Below the pieces are notes generated by a model. It worked only from the letters and a program-made list of their open reading frames with translations, was not told the origin of the DNA and searched no databases. Positions 35,847-46,801 of a DNA stretch of 64,000 nt are shown here, one piece after another. The stretch comes from Diaporthe sp. PMI_573 (lineage: Eukaryota; Ascomycota; Sordariomycetes; Diaporthales; Diaporthaceae), in contig JAJTUP010000025.1 in the NCBI GenBank assembly GCA_021399435.1, positions 744,001 through 808,000 on the forward strand, read 5' to 3'. The position numbers and the translations under genes were made by a program. Every line of letters begins with the position of its first letter. Positions within the stretch are counted from its first letter, which is position 1.

Positions 35847-37439
35847 CTAGACCGCTGCGGGCCCGGCGTACGCAGCCGCCGCCTGGCCCGCGGCTCGTCC
35901 GAAGACTACACATTCGAGTAGCGACGACCCGCCGAGCCGATTGTCCCCATGGAGCCCGCCGGTGATCTCGCCGGCTGCCCACAAACCTTGGACGGGCTTT
36001 AAGTCCGACCCGGCCCCGTCGGAGACAAGTATCTGGCCGTTCTCGTTGATCGCTGCGCCTCCCATGGTGAAGTGCGTGATGGGTGTCACCCGCCCGATAC
36101 AGATCTCCTGCTCGTCGTCTGCGTCGGTTCCTGTCAGCTTCCAGGACCCGAATGTGGTCCGCCCAAAGTCATCTCCTGCCTTGCCAGCGGCAACTTGTGA
36201 GTAGTCGCGGATCGTCTGTCGTGTTGTCTCATCCAAATCCTTGACTTTCTTCTTCGACACCAGACCCTTCCACGTATAGAACCCAATGTGGGACCCAGCG
36301 GCCTCACACGCGCCCGGATCGAGCAGGAGTTCAACGTCCCATTGAGTTAATGCCTCGGAACCCTCCTGGCTCAGCTCCGAAGAAGGGAGGCTCATGATAA
36401 CGCGGCTGACGTGTTCTCTTGTATCCATCTCGTTGACGAAGCGTTTCCCCTTGTGCAGCAGGATACCTCCCTCGCCTCTGAGCATCTCGGCGGCGAGGAA
36501 CTTCACTCTCGCCTGAGGATCTGAGGGAAGGATGAAACCGGTCGGGTGGATCTGGACGCTGTCCATATCCACGAGATGAGCACCCAGGTCCTTGAGGATG
36601 TTGTGCGTCCCCGGCCTGTTGTCATTCGTTGAGGGGAGACCGGCGAGGTCTGGCCGGTATTGCTTCAGCAGCCCCCAGGTGTCACCGGCGAAGCCTCCCG
36701 TCGTGAAGACCACGGCGCCGTCCAGTGTGTGTGGCGAGCCTTCTTTGGTATACTGGACGCCGGTGACGGTACCCTTGTCCTCGGGCAGCGTCAATATCTT
36801 GCTGACCTCGCATCCCGTCTGAAGTTGGAAGTTCGGGTCCTGTTTCAGCTTGTCCAACAGTCCAGTGACGATTGCCGCCCCGGGCGGGAGTTTCCCGCCG
36901 CCCCTGTGTGTGCGCGGGAAGCTGTGGCCCCCAAGCTGCGCGACCACGCTCAGGTCGACTCCGATTTCATCCACCAGGAAGTCCACCGCCTGGGCGGAAG
37001 AGCCGGTCAGCCGTGAGATGAGCGACTCGCGCTCCCTCCGTCTGAAGTTCACTGCAGCTTCATCCGCCTTCGCAAGCCTCGCGCCTGCGGACCGGACCGT
37101 GTCGCTGTGGAATGATGTGTCGGGCCCCTTTTGGAACCGCGTTGGTGCCCCATTGATCCCCGATGAGGCCTTGATGCTGTTGCCGCCGGGCTTCTCGGCA
37201 CGCTCGAGCAGTCGGACTGCTGCGCCTGCCCTGAGGGCAGAAAACGAGGCCGAAAGGCCGGCTAGGCCGGCGCCGACGACTATCACAGTCGGAGATTGCG
37301 GGTTGGGCGGCATGGCTTGGCTGGGCGAGGTTGCTCCTTGCTCTGCAGCAGAGTAGTAATGCCGGTGGTACACAAAGACAGTAAGTAGGGTGAGAAGGGC
37401 GATAAACAGCAGTTGACGCCTCGTCATGCCAGCATCCAT
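35847..37439 (-). CDS. FAD-dependent fumarate reductase, OSM1-like
   Basis: An intronless frame of 530 residues. A single membrane or signal-anchor helix (residues about 9-23, QLLFIALLTLLTVFV) precedes a flavoprotein domain. The FAD-binding motif is VIVVGAGLAGLSAS (52-65) with RLLERAEKPGGNSIKASSG behind it. The catalytic region includes HPTGF, RFVNEMDTREHVS and ITHFTMGG, and the C-terminal flavin motif is GGLHGDNRLGGSSLLE. This is the layout of yeast Osm1/Frd1, soluble enzymes reducing fumarate to succinate and so reoxidising flavins, including for oxidative folding in the ER under low oxygen. The N-terminal helix makes an ER or mitochondrial location likely. Length and motifs are complete. 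A relative using another unsaturated acid is possible. Confidence 0.93.
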   Translation of the reverse strand: MDAGMTRRQLLFIALLTLLTVFVYHRHYYSAAEQGATSPSQAMPPNPQSPTVIVVGAGLAGLSASFSALRAGAAVRLLERAEKPGGNSIKASSGINGAPTRFQKGPDTSFHSDTVRSAGARLAKADEAAVNFRRRERESLISRLTGSSAQAVDFLVDEIGVDLSVVAQLGGHSFPRTHRGGGKLPPGAAIVTGLLDKLKQDPNFQLQTGCEVSKILTLPEDKGTVTGVQYTKEGSPHTLDGAVVFTTGGFAGDTWGLLKQYRPDLAGLPSTNDNRPGTHNILKDLGAHLVDMDSVQIHPTGFILPSDPQARVKFLAAEMLRGEGGILLHKGKRFVNEMDTREHVSRVIMSLPSSELSQEGSEALTQWDVELLLDPGACEAAGSHIGFYTWKGLVSKKKVKDLDETTRQTIRDYSQVAAGKAGDDFGRTTFGSWKLTGTDADDEQEICIGRVTPITHFTMGGAAINENGQILVSDGAGSDLKPVQGLWAAGEITGGLHGDNRLGGSSLLECVVFGRAAGQAAAAYAGPAAV

Positions 37440-38939
37440 GGCTATTGGGCTGGTGCAGGGTTGGAGGGGAGCATAGTTTTTCGGCGCGTGTTTTATACGA
37501 CAACGGCAGTCAGCACACGTTGCTGTGGTGCAACGTCCAGGCAGGCCAGCATCAGGCCATGTTCACCGTGCAGTGGCATGATCTTGGCATTCGGCCTCCG
37601 GACAAACGCCGCGTCTCGTTCCCCGAAAGCTTGACCATCTGATGAGCGCAGACAACACCGTCTGTACCTTCCCCCCTATTGCATGATATACCATGATGAA
37701 ATATGGATAGCATGGGAGTCACGGATGACTTCTCCGCGGCACTGCTGCAAAACTGACGCTTCTGCAAATCCCAGCGCGACGCCACTCTCCGGATGCCAGC
37801 ACCGCCACAAAAGTTGACGCCACATTTCTGACTTACGCTTGGTTGAGGATGGAACGTACGTAGCATTCTTCACGGCGGGACTCGATGGATAGACACAATT
37901 TTTCTGGGTGACCAAGGAGTGTGCTTTGGCAGGTGGAAAGTAGAACTAAACTGAGAAATTCGAAGTATATTTGCCATGAGCTCTGTAACATTATTGAACT
38001 GTATTGGTAGCCCTGGAAAACTGTAACGTTAAATAAGATAGGATCGCGCAATCGTCGTTCAATGCGCTACCCTATTCAAGAAGTCTACTGTACCATCTCC
38101 TTGCGATTCATGCACGGCTTCACGTCTACCAGGTCGCAGTCGATTAGCGTGGCATCAAGTCACTACCAGCACGAGGCAGAGACAGTCTGTCATGCCTGTA
38201 GTCCAAATTGGTGCCCTGCCTTTGCTCTTGGACTAGACTGCTCGAACTCTGCATGGATCTCCTGAGTCAACCATCACCGGCCGTCCTCCAGTTCCAAGAG
38301 AACATAGAGACGGATTTGACTTTATCATATCTTATTATATCTCATCATAAATTACGGGTAACGGTTTGTCACTTGACTGCATTAGTGTCGGGGGATCCTC
38401 GCTTATCTGGGTGAAATGAGTAGGCGGGCCTTACATCGCCTGTGCATAGCTAGCACAACTCGAGCGTTTAGTTCAGTTGCGTTGGCCAGCTGCAAATGAC
38501 CGAATTGGCGCATAAGTGACCCGACTCGAAGAGATGAGCCAGTCTCTTGCCTCGATGGGGTTCATATGGCTGGGATGTACTTTGTTGCAAATCCATAGGT
38601 CAATCCATCTGCAGTGGTAGAGATTGGCTGTTAGTAGTAGATGTGGTGATTCCAAGTAGCTTGAACGATATCTAATATCATCTAGGTAGTTCCACACAGA
38701 AAACAATGAGGCGGAAATGCCTCTGGAAAGTCTCACTCACCTTGCAAAATTACGACATGTATGAGATGCTATGCTTTGTTCAATATAAAAGACTATTTTT
38801 AATTACACACCTTTAACTCCAAACGCCTTTTCGTTATTCTACGCTGGCATTGCTCCTCCGTTATCATGAAACTCGTGTCCCGGTATGTCGGGAGGCCCCA
38901 CCACCGTCTCTCGCAACCTAATTCCTGCGACGCAGCGTC
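37440..38939. other. Intergenic between fumarate reductase and helicase genes
   Basis: Promoter of the reductase gene and 3' flank of the helicase gene. A CAATATAAAAG box at about 38781 faces the + strand and precedes an ATG at 38866, but the frame that follows runs antisense into the helicase. No other gene is evident. Confidence 0.45.
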
Positions 38940-41900
38940 TCAAGAGTCTTGTGCGTTCTCCTCGAATCGGTCGTTCTCTACGAGCATAGCCGACATCCGG
39001 GCTATCTGGATGAGATGCTCAACATCAAATGTCATGTGTCCCGGATCAAGATCTGGCTCGGAGTTGTCGTCTTCGTCCTCGCGCATCTCGTCGGGATATG
39101 GCGTCGGAGGTCGGTCGATCGGGTCCTGGCCGCCGCGCAGAGTGACGGGACTAGCCCGCTGCTCCAGACTGTGCTCGGTGGACCGTGAGAAGTCGGCCTC
39201 CCGCCTCAGCGTGAGGGGATCGATTCGGCTACTGGGGCCAGCTTCAGACGGAGGATATGCCGAGCCACTGGCCCGAGTCCCGAGGGCTTCCCGGTTGTGG
39301 TTGGTGCGATTCCATGAAGAAGGGGCAGCGGTCGACACAGATCGATTTCGGGGCGATGCAAGAGTTGGTCCTACATCTATGCGAACGGGAGGTCCTGACC
39401 GCAGGGGAGGAAACAGGGTGGGCCATCCGCGCACATGGTCCAGATTGTGGCCACCCGACTGTGTATCAGTTGGTAGCGAGGGCAGTGGTCGGTGGCCTAG
39501 ATCGTGGTGTGTGGGCATGGACGAGTGCCGCGGTGCAGGCTGCCGATGCGTGCCATTGGAGCTACCGCTCTCTATCATGGCAGACATCGACCTACCGGGC
39601 TCGCTTTGCTGACCAGTGATGGAAGTAAACGGCAAGTCATTTGACAAGCCATTGAAGAGGCTGTGCCTATGTTCAGTCTCCGCGCCTCCGGTCCTCTGGA
39701 TATCATTGTCGATGTCTGATCCTGGAGCCCAGGACAAAGCATCTTGGAGAATGAGCAAAGCCGTTTCTGTGTCTATGGATGATGTATCGGACCCACTCTC
39801 TCCTTTTGTCTCTCGGCTAGCATCTTTGGTGGTAGGTAAACGCGGAGAGAATGGAAGAGCATGTTGGAGGAGTAAACCCTCATCCACGCCCAGGGTAGAT
39901 GCATGGCTAAAGGATAACTGCTCTTCAATCACACGAGTTGGCATATCCAATTCGTCAAGTTCAATGTTCCTAGTGATTCGAAGTGGCTCGTTAATGTTGA
40001 ACGGATCGCTGTCCATGTCCAGAGTGGCATGAGACGCGAGCACGATCCTGTCCACGGGGCTGTCCTCGAGAACGAGGATCTTATGCGAGAGGGGACGAAG
40101 CCGTTGTCCGGAGCGGTTTGTTCGTGCAAACGCTTGCACCTGACTTGCCTTGTCCGGGAGTGGCGAGGTTAAAATCTCGTATGAGGCGACCTGAAGATTG
40201 GCTCCAGTCCCGATGGCGGCAAACGGTGCGATGAGAACTCGGGTGTGCTTCACCAGCTTGGCCGCGCTGAGGCTCTTGAAGTTGTTGACAGTCTGTTCCT
40301 TCTCCTGGGCTGAGACCCAGTTGTGAATCAAAGAAACATCAGGGCGGTGTCGGATCAAGGCCAAGTAGAGGAACACAGCGCTCACAACTGTAGGGGTGAT
40401 GATCACCATCTTCTTCATCTTCAGATCCTCGCCGGCGCCGAACCTAGATGTGTTGTGACTGTCAATCTGGTCGCGCTCCCGCGTGTCTTCACTCATGCGG
40501 TTCAACTCCTCGAGAATATAGTCTAGCTTCGGACTGTCTTTGGCAATTTGATCAGCAAGCCTTCTGAGGGGCTCCGAATCCTCAATGCGCAGCCTGTTCT
40601 TAACCTGCCTGACAAGGTCACGAATCGATGCGGTATCGAACGTGATGGGGTCGTCCAGGATTAACTGTGCAGCTGCCGGAAAGAGCGAGACGAGGTACAA
40701 CAATCCGCGCTGAGCTGGATTGCACAATCGGGGGTCCTGATAAGCGATTTGGTTTGCAAGCTCTTGGACGGCGCTCCTGTGCTGAAGTGGTGTCTCTCTG
40801 GAAATGACCCGGGGGACGATGTCTTGGACGTCAGAGATGGACTTTCCCAGGAACTTTGAGGTTCCCAAATGCCTAACAACGAGGTCTCTGTCAAACACAA
40901 CGTCGAAGTGGGCCCGGAAAAAACGGGCGTCGTCAGCATTACCGGTCACTTCGGCATTGGCCAAAGCAGTGTCCAATGCGCGCATGGCTGCTCCTCGACT
41001 GGGAGCTATGAGCTTCATAGGAGCGCTCCAGTCTCCAAGAGTGCAGCCACTAAATGGTGTAGCAGTTACAAACCACACATCCGCCCCATGATGAGAGTAT
41101 TCTGAAGCCATGCGGAACGTCAGTGAATCCTTTGGGCGCAGGATTTGGTGGGCTTCGTCGAAAATTGAGAAGCCGACGTTCAGAGTAGCTTCTGAGAAAA
41201 CGTGCCTCAGCCTTGGAGACTGCAGAATTGTGATGAAAATGTAGGATGCTGGCGAGAAACTCTTCAGGTCAGTCTCGGCTCCACGGGATAAAGTCTTGAC
41301 CAGGGGTTGCATTGTGCGTGTAAAACGCGCCGGGGCGTTGTTGTGGACTAGGCACAGCTGGTACATCGAGGGGTTCAGCCCGGCAGTTTGAACCATGTTC
41401 AATATGTCAGGCCAGGTCTCAGAAGCAGCGTGGATTGTACTGACTCCGCTAGGCGTGTGGTCGCAGATGATTCTGGTAAGCGAGCCGGGAACGCAGTAGC
41501 AGGCCAAATCGCCAGGTTTCTGACTGGGGCAGCTCCTCCCATTGGCACCTTCTGGAAGATGATGTTCAGCATGTCTGCCCACTTTCTTCTTCCCTTTTCC
41601 GCTCCAGTACAACCTGACCGCCCTCTCCGACTCAAACGCCAGTGCTCGGAGCAAGCATGCAGCGAAGAAGACGTACGTCTTACCTGTCCCAGCCTCGTCA
41701 GCCAGAATACCCCCATTTAGGCCCCTGCCTCGCTGGGAGAGAAGATGCCATGAGTGGTAGAACTGATTGGGGCTGATGAAGACTCCGGTAGTGCCCGGAA
41801 TCTTGATGGTCCGGCGAGTAGGATCACGGTGCTCCTGAGCGTTGAGGACAAGGAGGTCATTGCAGAGGGCTATAAAGCCGTCTTCATCATCAAATGTGTG

Positions 41901-42164
41901 CCGAACTGGTAAGAGAGATTCCAGATCCGCAAGTGGATTTGGGCGCTCAGATGCCAGCCTCGTAAGAGTGGTCGGCGGCTCCTCCGGGGTTTCTACATGC
42001 GGGACTTCATCTTCAACCGTGTCCGTAGATTCCTGGAAACTGGCACTAGCCCTTGTTAGAACGGCTCTGGGGTTAAATGAAGCAGCGACCCTCCTCGTGG
42101 TCTCCCGAACGTCGGAGATCTTAGGGACAGGGTACTTGCCCTTCGACATTCTGTTTGCGCTCAT
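38940..42164 (-). CDS. SNF2-like superfamily 2 helicase/ATPase, 1074 residues
   Basis: One intronless frame. The ATPase core has ADEAGTGKT (155-163, motif I), FDEAHQI (335-341, motif II) and VTATPFSG (366-373, motif III). The second lobe starts near MKKMVIITPT and includes TGANLQVASYEI and QAFARTNRSGQ (motif VI), where SNF2 proteins have QAxGRxxRxGQ. Between motifs I and II lies a basic and Cys-bearing segment (KGKKKVG, then Cys 212, 222, 224 and 234), possibly a metal-binding insertion. The last 330 residues are Ser/Pro/Arg-rich, low complexity and probably disordered. SNF2 ATPases move nucleosomes or other DNA-bound proteins in the nucleus. No bromo-, chromo- or RING domain is visible, so it is an orphan fungal SNF2-like protein rather than a known remodeler. 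Confidence 0.87.
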   Translation of the reverse strand: MSANRMSKGKYPVPKISDVRETTRRVAASFNPRAVLTRASASFQESTDTVEDEVPHVETPEEPPTTLTRLASERPNPLADLESLLPVRHTFDDEDGFIALCNDLLVLNAQEHRDPTRRTIKIPGTTGVFISPNQFYHSWHLLSQRGRGLNGGILADEAGTGKTYVFFAACLLRALAFESERAVRLYWSGKGKKKVGRHAEHHLPEGANGRSCPSQKPGDLACYCVPGSLTRIICDHTPSGVSTIHAASETWPDILNMVQTAGLNPSMYQLCLVHNNAPARFTRTMQPLVKTLSRGAETDLKSFSPASYIFITILQSPRLRHVFSEATLNVGFSIFDEAHQILRPKDSLTFRMASEYSHHGADVWFVTATPFSGCTLGDWSAPMKLIAPSRGAAMRALDTALANAEVTGNADDARFFRAHFDVVFDRDLVVRHLGTSKFLGKSISDVQDIVPRVISRETPLQHRSAVQELANQIAYQDPRLCNPAQRGLLYLVSLFPAAAQLILDDPITFDTASIRDLVRQVKNRLRIEDSEPLRRLADQIAKDSPKLDYILEELNRMSEDTRERDQIDSHNTSRFGAGEDLKMKKMVIITPTVVSAVFLYLALIRHRPDVSLIHNWVSAQEKEQTVNNFKSLSAAKLVKHTRVLIAPFAAIGTGANLQVASYEILTSPLPDKASQVQAFARTNRSGQRLRPLSHKILVLEDSPVDRIVLASHATLDMDSDPFNINEPLRITRNIELDELDMPTRVIEEQLSFSHASTLGVDEGLLLQHALPFSPRLPTTKDASRETKGESGSDTSSIDTETALLILQDALSWAPGSDIDNDIQRTGGAETEHRHSLFNGLSNDLPFTSITGQQSEPGRSMSAMIESGSSNGTHRQPAPRHSSMPTHHDLGHRPLPSLPTDTQSGGHNLDHVRGWPTLFPPLRSGPPVRIDVGPTLASPRNRSVSTAAPSSWNRTNHNREALGTRASGSAYPPSEAGPSSRIDPLTLRREADFSRSTEHSLEQRASPVTLRGGQDPIDRPPTPYPDEMREDEDDNSEPDLDPGHMTFDVEHLIQIARMSAMLVENDRFEENAQDS

Positions 42165-43686
42165 ATTCGCTGAAAGCCCTACTGGTTCTACAATTGTAGG
42201 TCTATAGAAGTATAGGGCCTTGCAATCGCGAATGTTTTAATGATGAACGTAGTCCTGATCGGTCCGAGACATCGTGATCGGCCAGATTAAATAATCCTCT
42301 CATATTCCAGATTTCGTCCCAAGCCGCTTTCCTTCGAACACAAAAGTACTTGTTATTCAAGCAATGGCATTGTCACACAGGCTTTCACAACTCGTTGTAA
42401 AGGTAGGCCAACAATGCACCGAAGCCGATAATAATACAGTCAAAGAAAAAACTGCCGGTAGCTATGGATGTGAGAGCAGTCCATAATCTGTTGTGGTGTC
42501 CCGACGTTTCCCAGCCGAGGCTTTGTAGTTAGTCCACAGACTATAATGCAGAGACGGACAGCATGAGCTATGAAAACGTATCCGTTTCCACCAGTACCCG
42601 GTGCGGATTTACTTGGTTCTCATAGAGTTAATCAATTCTTGTGGACGTTGTCCTTCAATGTTGGACACCGTGACTAAGGAATATCAAATTTCCTGCGCAA
42701 AACGATCCCAGTCGCTTGCGGCTGACTGTGGGTGACAACACTCCTTGAACTTGATACTACTGTCTGCTTTGAACCCGATATTGACACCACACTGCGGTAT
42801 CAAGGAATGACGTCACCTTCAATACATTGCGTGAAGGACTTCGCACGCTCTGTAACTACTCGATCAGGCTCTCAATCGCTCTGCGTAGAGTTATCGCCCA
42901 TCACAGTCCACAATTGACGGAGTCATTGGCGATGAGAACTTTGAGAAGTCCACTGTGCACTAGAAAGCTTGCGAATCAATTTTTGAGAACGATTGATCGT
43001 TCTCCAAATCATTTGCCACGCCGATATTAGCCCCCTTTGTCCTCTGCCCGCCGACCACAGTGTAAACTGCCACTTCATAATGGACAGTGCTGATCGATAC
43101 TTGGTCAAATTCTGTTTCCGTCCAATTCTTTGTATAACTTCTCTTGATTTTAAAATTGAACCCCAAGCTTCACTTGCACAAAATCATTGCGAGGTGCCGT
43201 GTGTCTGCTGATTCATCCTCAAAGTCTCAGAGTCTAATGATACGAAGCATGGCGACATGTATCTTGAAATCACTCTGAATAAGACGAAAAAGGCAGTACC
43301 AAAATGTTGCTACGTAATACGGCCGTCTCATGGGTATCTTGGAAGATGAAGATCACCCAAGTTTCTCCAGACCCGACAATTCATTCTCACGCCAATGAGG
43401 GGGCGGGATTCATGCACTGCGGAGTCACATGTGCCATAAGTGCTCACTTAGGCGTGACTGAAAGTCCAATCACTCAATTCGGATCCCGATCACATGCAAG
43501 GCATTGGATTTTCCCAGGTTGTCGAACGGCAGTCAAGTTATGCCCACCCCGTTGAGCTGATGTCTGGTAACAGTAACTATCTCTATAATATTCTGGTATG
43601 TTTCATACATGTTGCGGCGCAGCAGAGTTCTGACATCTGACTTGTCACAATCTGAGCGGTCTTGAGGCTTGAGATCCCGCACTGTC
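42165..43686. other. Intergenic upstream of the helicase gene
   Basis: About 1.5 kb with only short frames. No repeats or recognisable domains. Confidence 0.5.
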
Positions 43687-45044
43687 TCAATCCCTCTCGC
43701 CGTCCCAAACAAAGGGCTCTTGGTTGCTTGGAATCAAAGGCCTCAGCGCCATGCCGTAGTCGCCTGCATTCGGCGTCCTCAACAGCGTGTGGATGTGGAA
43801 CTTTGCTGGCTCCTTGTTGGTCAAAAACACGCCCGAGTGGTGGTCGAACTCCACGATTATGACAGGACTCTGGATCCTGTAGTAGAAAGGATCCGCATCG
43901 CCAAACGACCCAATCCAGCCAAAGTATGTCTCGTGGAACCAGGACTTGATGTTTTCCAGGTGGGCCTTCTTGGCTTGCGCGGGTAGATAAAGCAGATACT
44001 GGTTCAGGATTCCTAGCACGAGCTCTTGCTGGTCGGGTGTCATTTCTGAGACCAGGATCCCTTCGTAAGGGACTATCCGATTGTCCCGGTACGCACCACA
44101 GAGATGGCGCTGGTCGTCGTGGTTCCACCGGCCGTGGGGCATGGCAGGATCCCTCAACAGTTTGTACGTCTGAGCCTTGGACTGCTTGTCGGCAGGGAGG
44201 CTCTGCATGAGTTGCAGCCCCAACCTTTCCTCCTCCTCGAGGATTCGTGTCCCTTTGTATTTCCCGTCGTCGATAAGGTTTGGTTCGGCGCCTGTGAACC
44301 ATGGGGCTATGACGATCTGCGTCTTGTAAAAGAAGATGTTGAGGCAGAGGTGGTGGCCGTAGAACGAGTAGCCCCAAGGCCGCGTTGTCGACGGCTCGCC
44401 GAACAGGACGAAGTTGTAGCTGAACTCGTTCATCACGGCCGGCGAATTGACAAGGTCACCGAGGAAGCCATTCACACGCGTGGCGCCCAATGCCTTCTGG
44501 TATCCCTCGGGGGATAGCGTCGCCTTGAGGACAAGCAAGATTTTGTCTCGCAGCTCAGAGCTTATCTCGTCGAGCCGAACCCCCTTGTCACTGAGCAGGA
44601 ACTCGGGGTTGCTCCATGTCCTCCACTCCGGGGCGTCCACGTGATACTTGACGCGCTTGGCCTGGTCTGCGTCCAGCAAGTCAACGACAGCATTGGTCGC
44701 AGCTACTATGTCGTCGATCGGTACCCCTTCATCCTGAAGCTTGAAGAGATCTGGCATCACGTTCCCTACGTGCAGTCAGTTTTCATAAGCCTTGTGGACT
44801 CGGGAGACCCAGGTCAGTTGTGAGGCATACCGTCGGTCGTGACGCCTTTGAAGGGGTCTTTGAGCAGCTTGAGCCAATGCAAGTACAGACTGTGCAGCCA
44901 GGGGGGATTCCCGCCCTCTTTGAATTCCTTTGCGTATACGTGAGCATCTTGCTTTTGCATAGTCGTGAACCTGGGGATGCTCAGGTCGGGCAGAAACTGG
45001 CGGCACTCGCCGCCATGTTCGGCCTTCGATGCCTCGGGAGACAT
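43687..45044 (-). CDS. DUF3500 family protein, 430 residues
   Basis: Two exons (45044-44831 and 44765-43687; intron GTATGC...GTAG, branch CTGAC) join in frame. The sequence matches the DUF3500 family from the first exon (NPPWLHSLYLHWLKLLKDPF) through exon 2: LQDEGVPIDDIVAATNAVVD, FGEPSTTRPWGYSFYGHHL, IAPWFTGAEPNLIDDGKYKG, SPVIIVEFDHHSGVFL and a final HIHTLLRTPNAGDYG. The cluster of His residues (YGHHL, FDHHSG, HIHTLLR) suggests a metal or active site, although the family has no proven reaction that I know. There is no clear signal peptide. A 240-codon open frame overlaps exon 1 on the same strand in another frame, but it lacks DUF3500 features, so the start at 45044 is kept. An additional 5' exon is possible. 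Confidence 0.85.
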
Positions 45045-45908
45045 GATCGATGGTGTTTAGCTGGGGGTTGTTCCGAGCTGCGAGAAAGTTCCAGAGGCTT
45101 TTAGCTTTCACGATTGAGTACTCGATCAGTCCCTGGGTGTTAGATATAACTCTGGACGTCTTCTCGTCTCCTTTGACAACGTCACCGCGGAAGTTCCGAC
45201 CGCGCCTGTGATACCTAAGTCCGAGCTGAGCCGAGCCTCGGGGTCTACTTCTGGCACCGCTAGGCAATCTCAATTGTGACACCTCGACTTCAACGCGAAC
45301 GCGTGTGCATGTATTGCTCTCCTGGAAACCACTAATGCTATTCGGAGCTGATCGAGGGTAAGTATATCGAGGTGGCACGATTTGACGCAGCGACCAGCTA
45401 CGGAGTACTCCACGTGTTGCTACGGCTAGAATTTCCGGCACATGCAGACCCAGAAATCGGAAAATCACAACATACCCCGCAAATGCCAAGACCATGTTCA
45501 GATCTTCGGGATTTCCGGTATTGTTGGGTTAGGGTCGCGCATCGAGAGGGCGAAAGGTGGTGGTCGACAGCAGCACGCACTTCTGGCGGTGCAATCGCAA
45601 TGGACATGCAGAGCTGTTGATTTCATTCAAGCCACAGCTTTGACGAGTTGGGTGAGTGTTGATAGCGATAGCAATGAGTTGCAGCTTAAGCTGAAGGTGA
45701 GAGATAATGTAACATGTCTGTCCCGGTACCCACTAACCATCACGACCCACTATATAAACGCCGCAGCTTTGCCTGCGGCTTGTAGCTTCTAGTCTGTCCT
45801 TCTTTTTGCAACAACGAGTTCTTAACCATGACCATCCTCGCACCATAGCGCGCTTGGTCTCGCCTGGGAGAACGCGTTCGCAACAGGCACCACGCGTTTT
45901 CCCACCTC
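45045..45908. other. Intergenic between DUF3500 and methyltransferase genes
   Basis: Contains the DUF3500 promoter (-). A separate + strand TATA-leader-ATG arrangement near 45750 leads nowhere and is listed separately. Confidence 0.45.
45750..45758 (+). promoter_or_regulatory. Orphan TATA box and leader without a gene
   Basis: CTATATAAA is followed about 75 bases later by a pyrimidine-rich, A-rich leader and an ATG in good context (TTCTTAACCATGACC). The frame stops after six codons (MTILAP). This looks like a surviving promoter and start of a lost + strand gene, now pointing into the 3' end of the methyltransferase gene. Confidence 0.35.
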
Positions 45909-46801
45909 TTATTCCTTCTTCCTCCTGGCAGATACTACCGCCATGCTAGGAGTATCAATGAACAACTTCCAATAATCAGGGTCGTCCCGGGTACAGCTTG
46001 CACTCTCCGAAGGCACGAGCTCCGTGTCCTCCAAACCGTACTTGGCGTGGAAGTCGCTGATGAGAGCCGGGTTGTAGGTCACCTCCATGCTCGCGCCGTC
46101 GTATGAGACCGGCGGGTCGACATAAAGGGTGTAGCGATACGCCATACCGTTGGGAATCTCCTCAAAGTCTTTGTAGATGTAGCCGTACTTGCCGGTGGTT
46201 GCAGCCGGCGAAGTGTGGCCGTGAATGACCCGGGTGCCGACGAAACGGCCCCCGGGCTTCAGGTACGCGACCACGGACCGGAACATGCCGTCCAGGGTAT
46301 CCATGCTATCGGCGTGGTCGAACAGCCAGTTCGCCATGACCATGTCATATCCTTCCTCCTTGAACCTCAGAGGCAGGCTCGCCAGACTCTCCGGCTTGGA
46401 AGCATCGCCCTCGATCCAGTGTATCATGTCCTCGCCCCTGCCCAGCGACGACTCGATCTTCTGCCCGGCTTGCATCATCTCGGGAGACACTAGATCGGCT
46501 GGGGTTAATAGTGCATCACATAGAGGCAGTCATGCCATTCGATCACATATAATGGAAGAAGAGACATCTTACAATCGACAACGTCCACAGCAGCAGCGCC
46601 GTGATCGATGACCTGGCGCGCTCGAAGGCCCTGGCCACCACTGAGGTCAAGCACGGTTATGCCGGTGCAGTCGCCCAACGCAGCGGCATGAAGTTGATGC
46701 TCGAGAGTAGCGAAGGGTACGTCGACGTATCGCCCGTACCCGTCGGTCTGGTGGGCATGCTGTTCTTTGCTATACCCGAATCGACCTGGTGCAGTTGCCA
46801 T
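45909..46801 (-). CDS. Class I SAM-dependent methyltransferase, 272 residues
   Basis: Two exons (46801-46573 and 46498-45909; intron GTAAGA...CCAG) join in frame. The N-terminus (RFGYSKEQHAHQTDGYGRYV) is followed by the cofactor motif ITVLDLSGGQGLRARQVIDH, where the usual GxGxG reads SGGQG. Then come the acidic end of strand 2 (VVDSDLVSPEMM), HWIEGDASKPESL for strand 3 and YDMVMANWLFDHADSMDTL for strand 4. PGGRFVGTRVI marks strand 5. These small soluble enzymes methylate metabolites or proteins. The substrate is unknown and no biosynthetic enzyme with an obvious hydroxyl acceptor lies alongside. Confidence 0.9.

Noticed and set aside
38866..39612. 248-codon plus frame as a protein gene
   Set aside because: It is antisense to the helicase coding sequence and Ser/Arg-rich as expected of a shadow frame; only the possible antisense transcript is kept as a finding.
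44776..45495. 240-codon open frame upstream of and overlapping the DUF3500 gene
   Set aside because: It lies in a different frame from the DUF3500 exon, and the peptide is Arg/Ser-rich shadow sequence with no domain.
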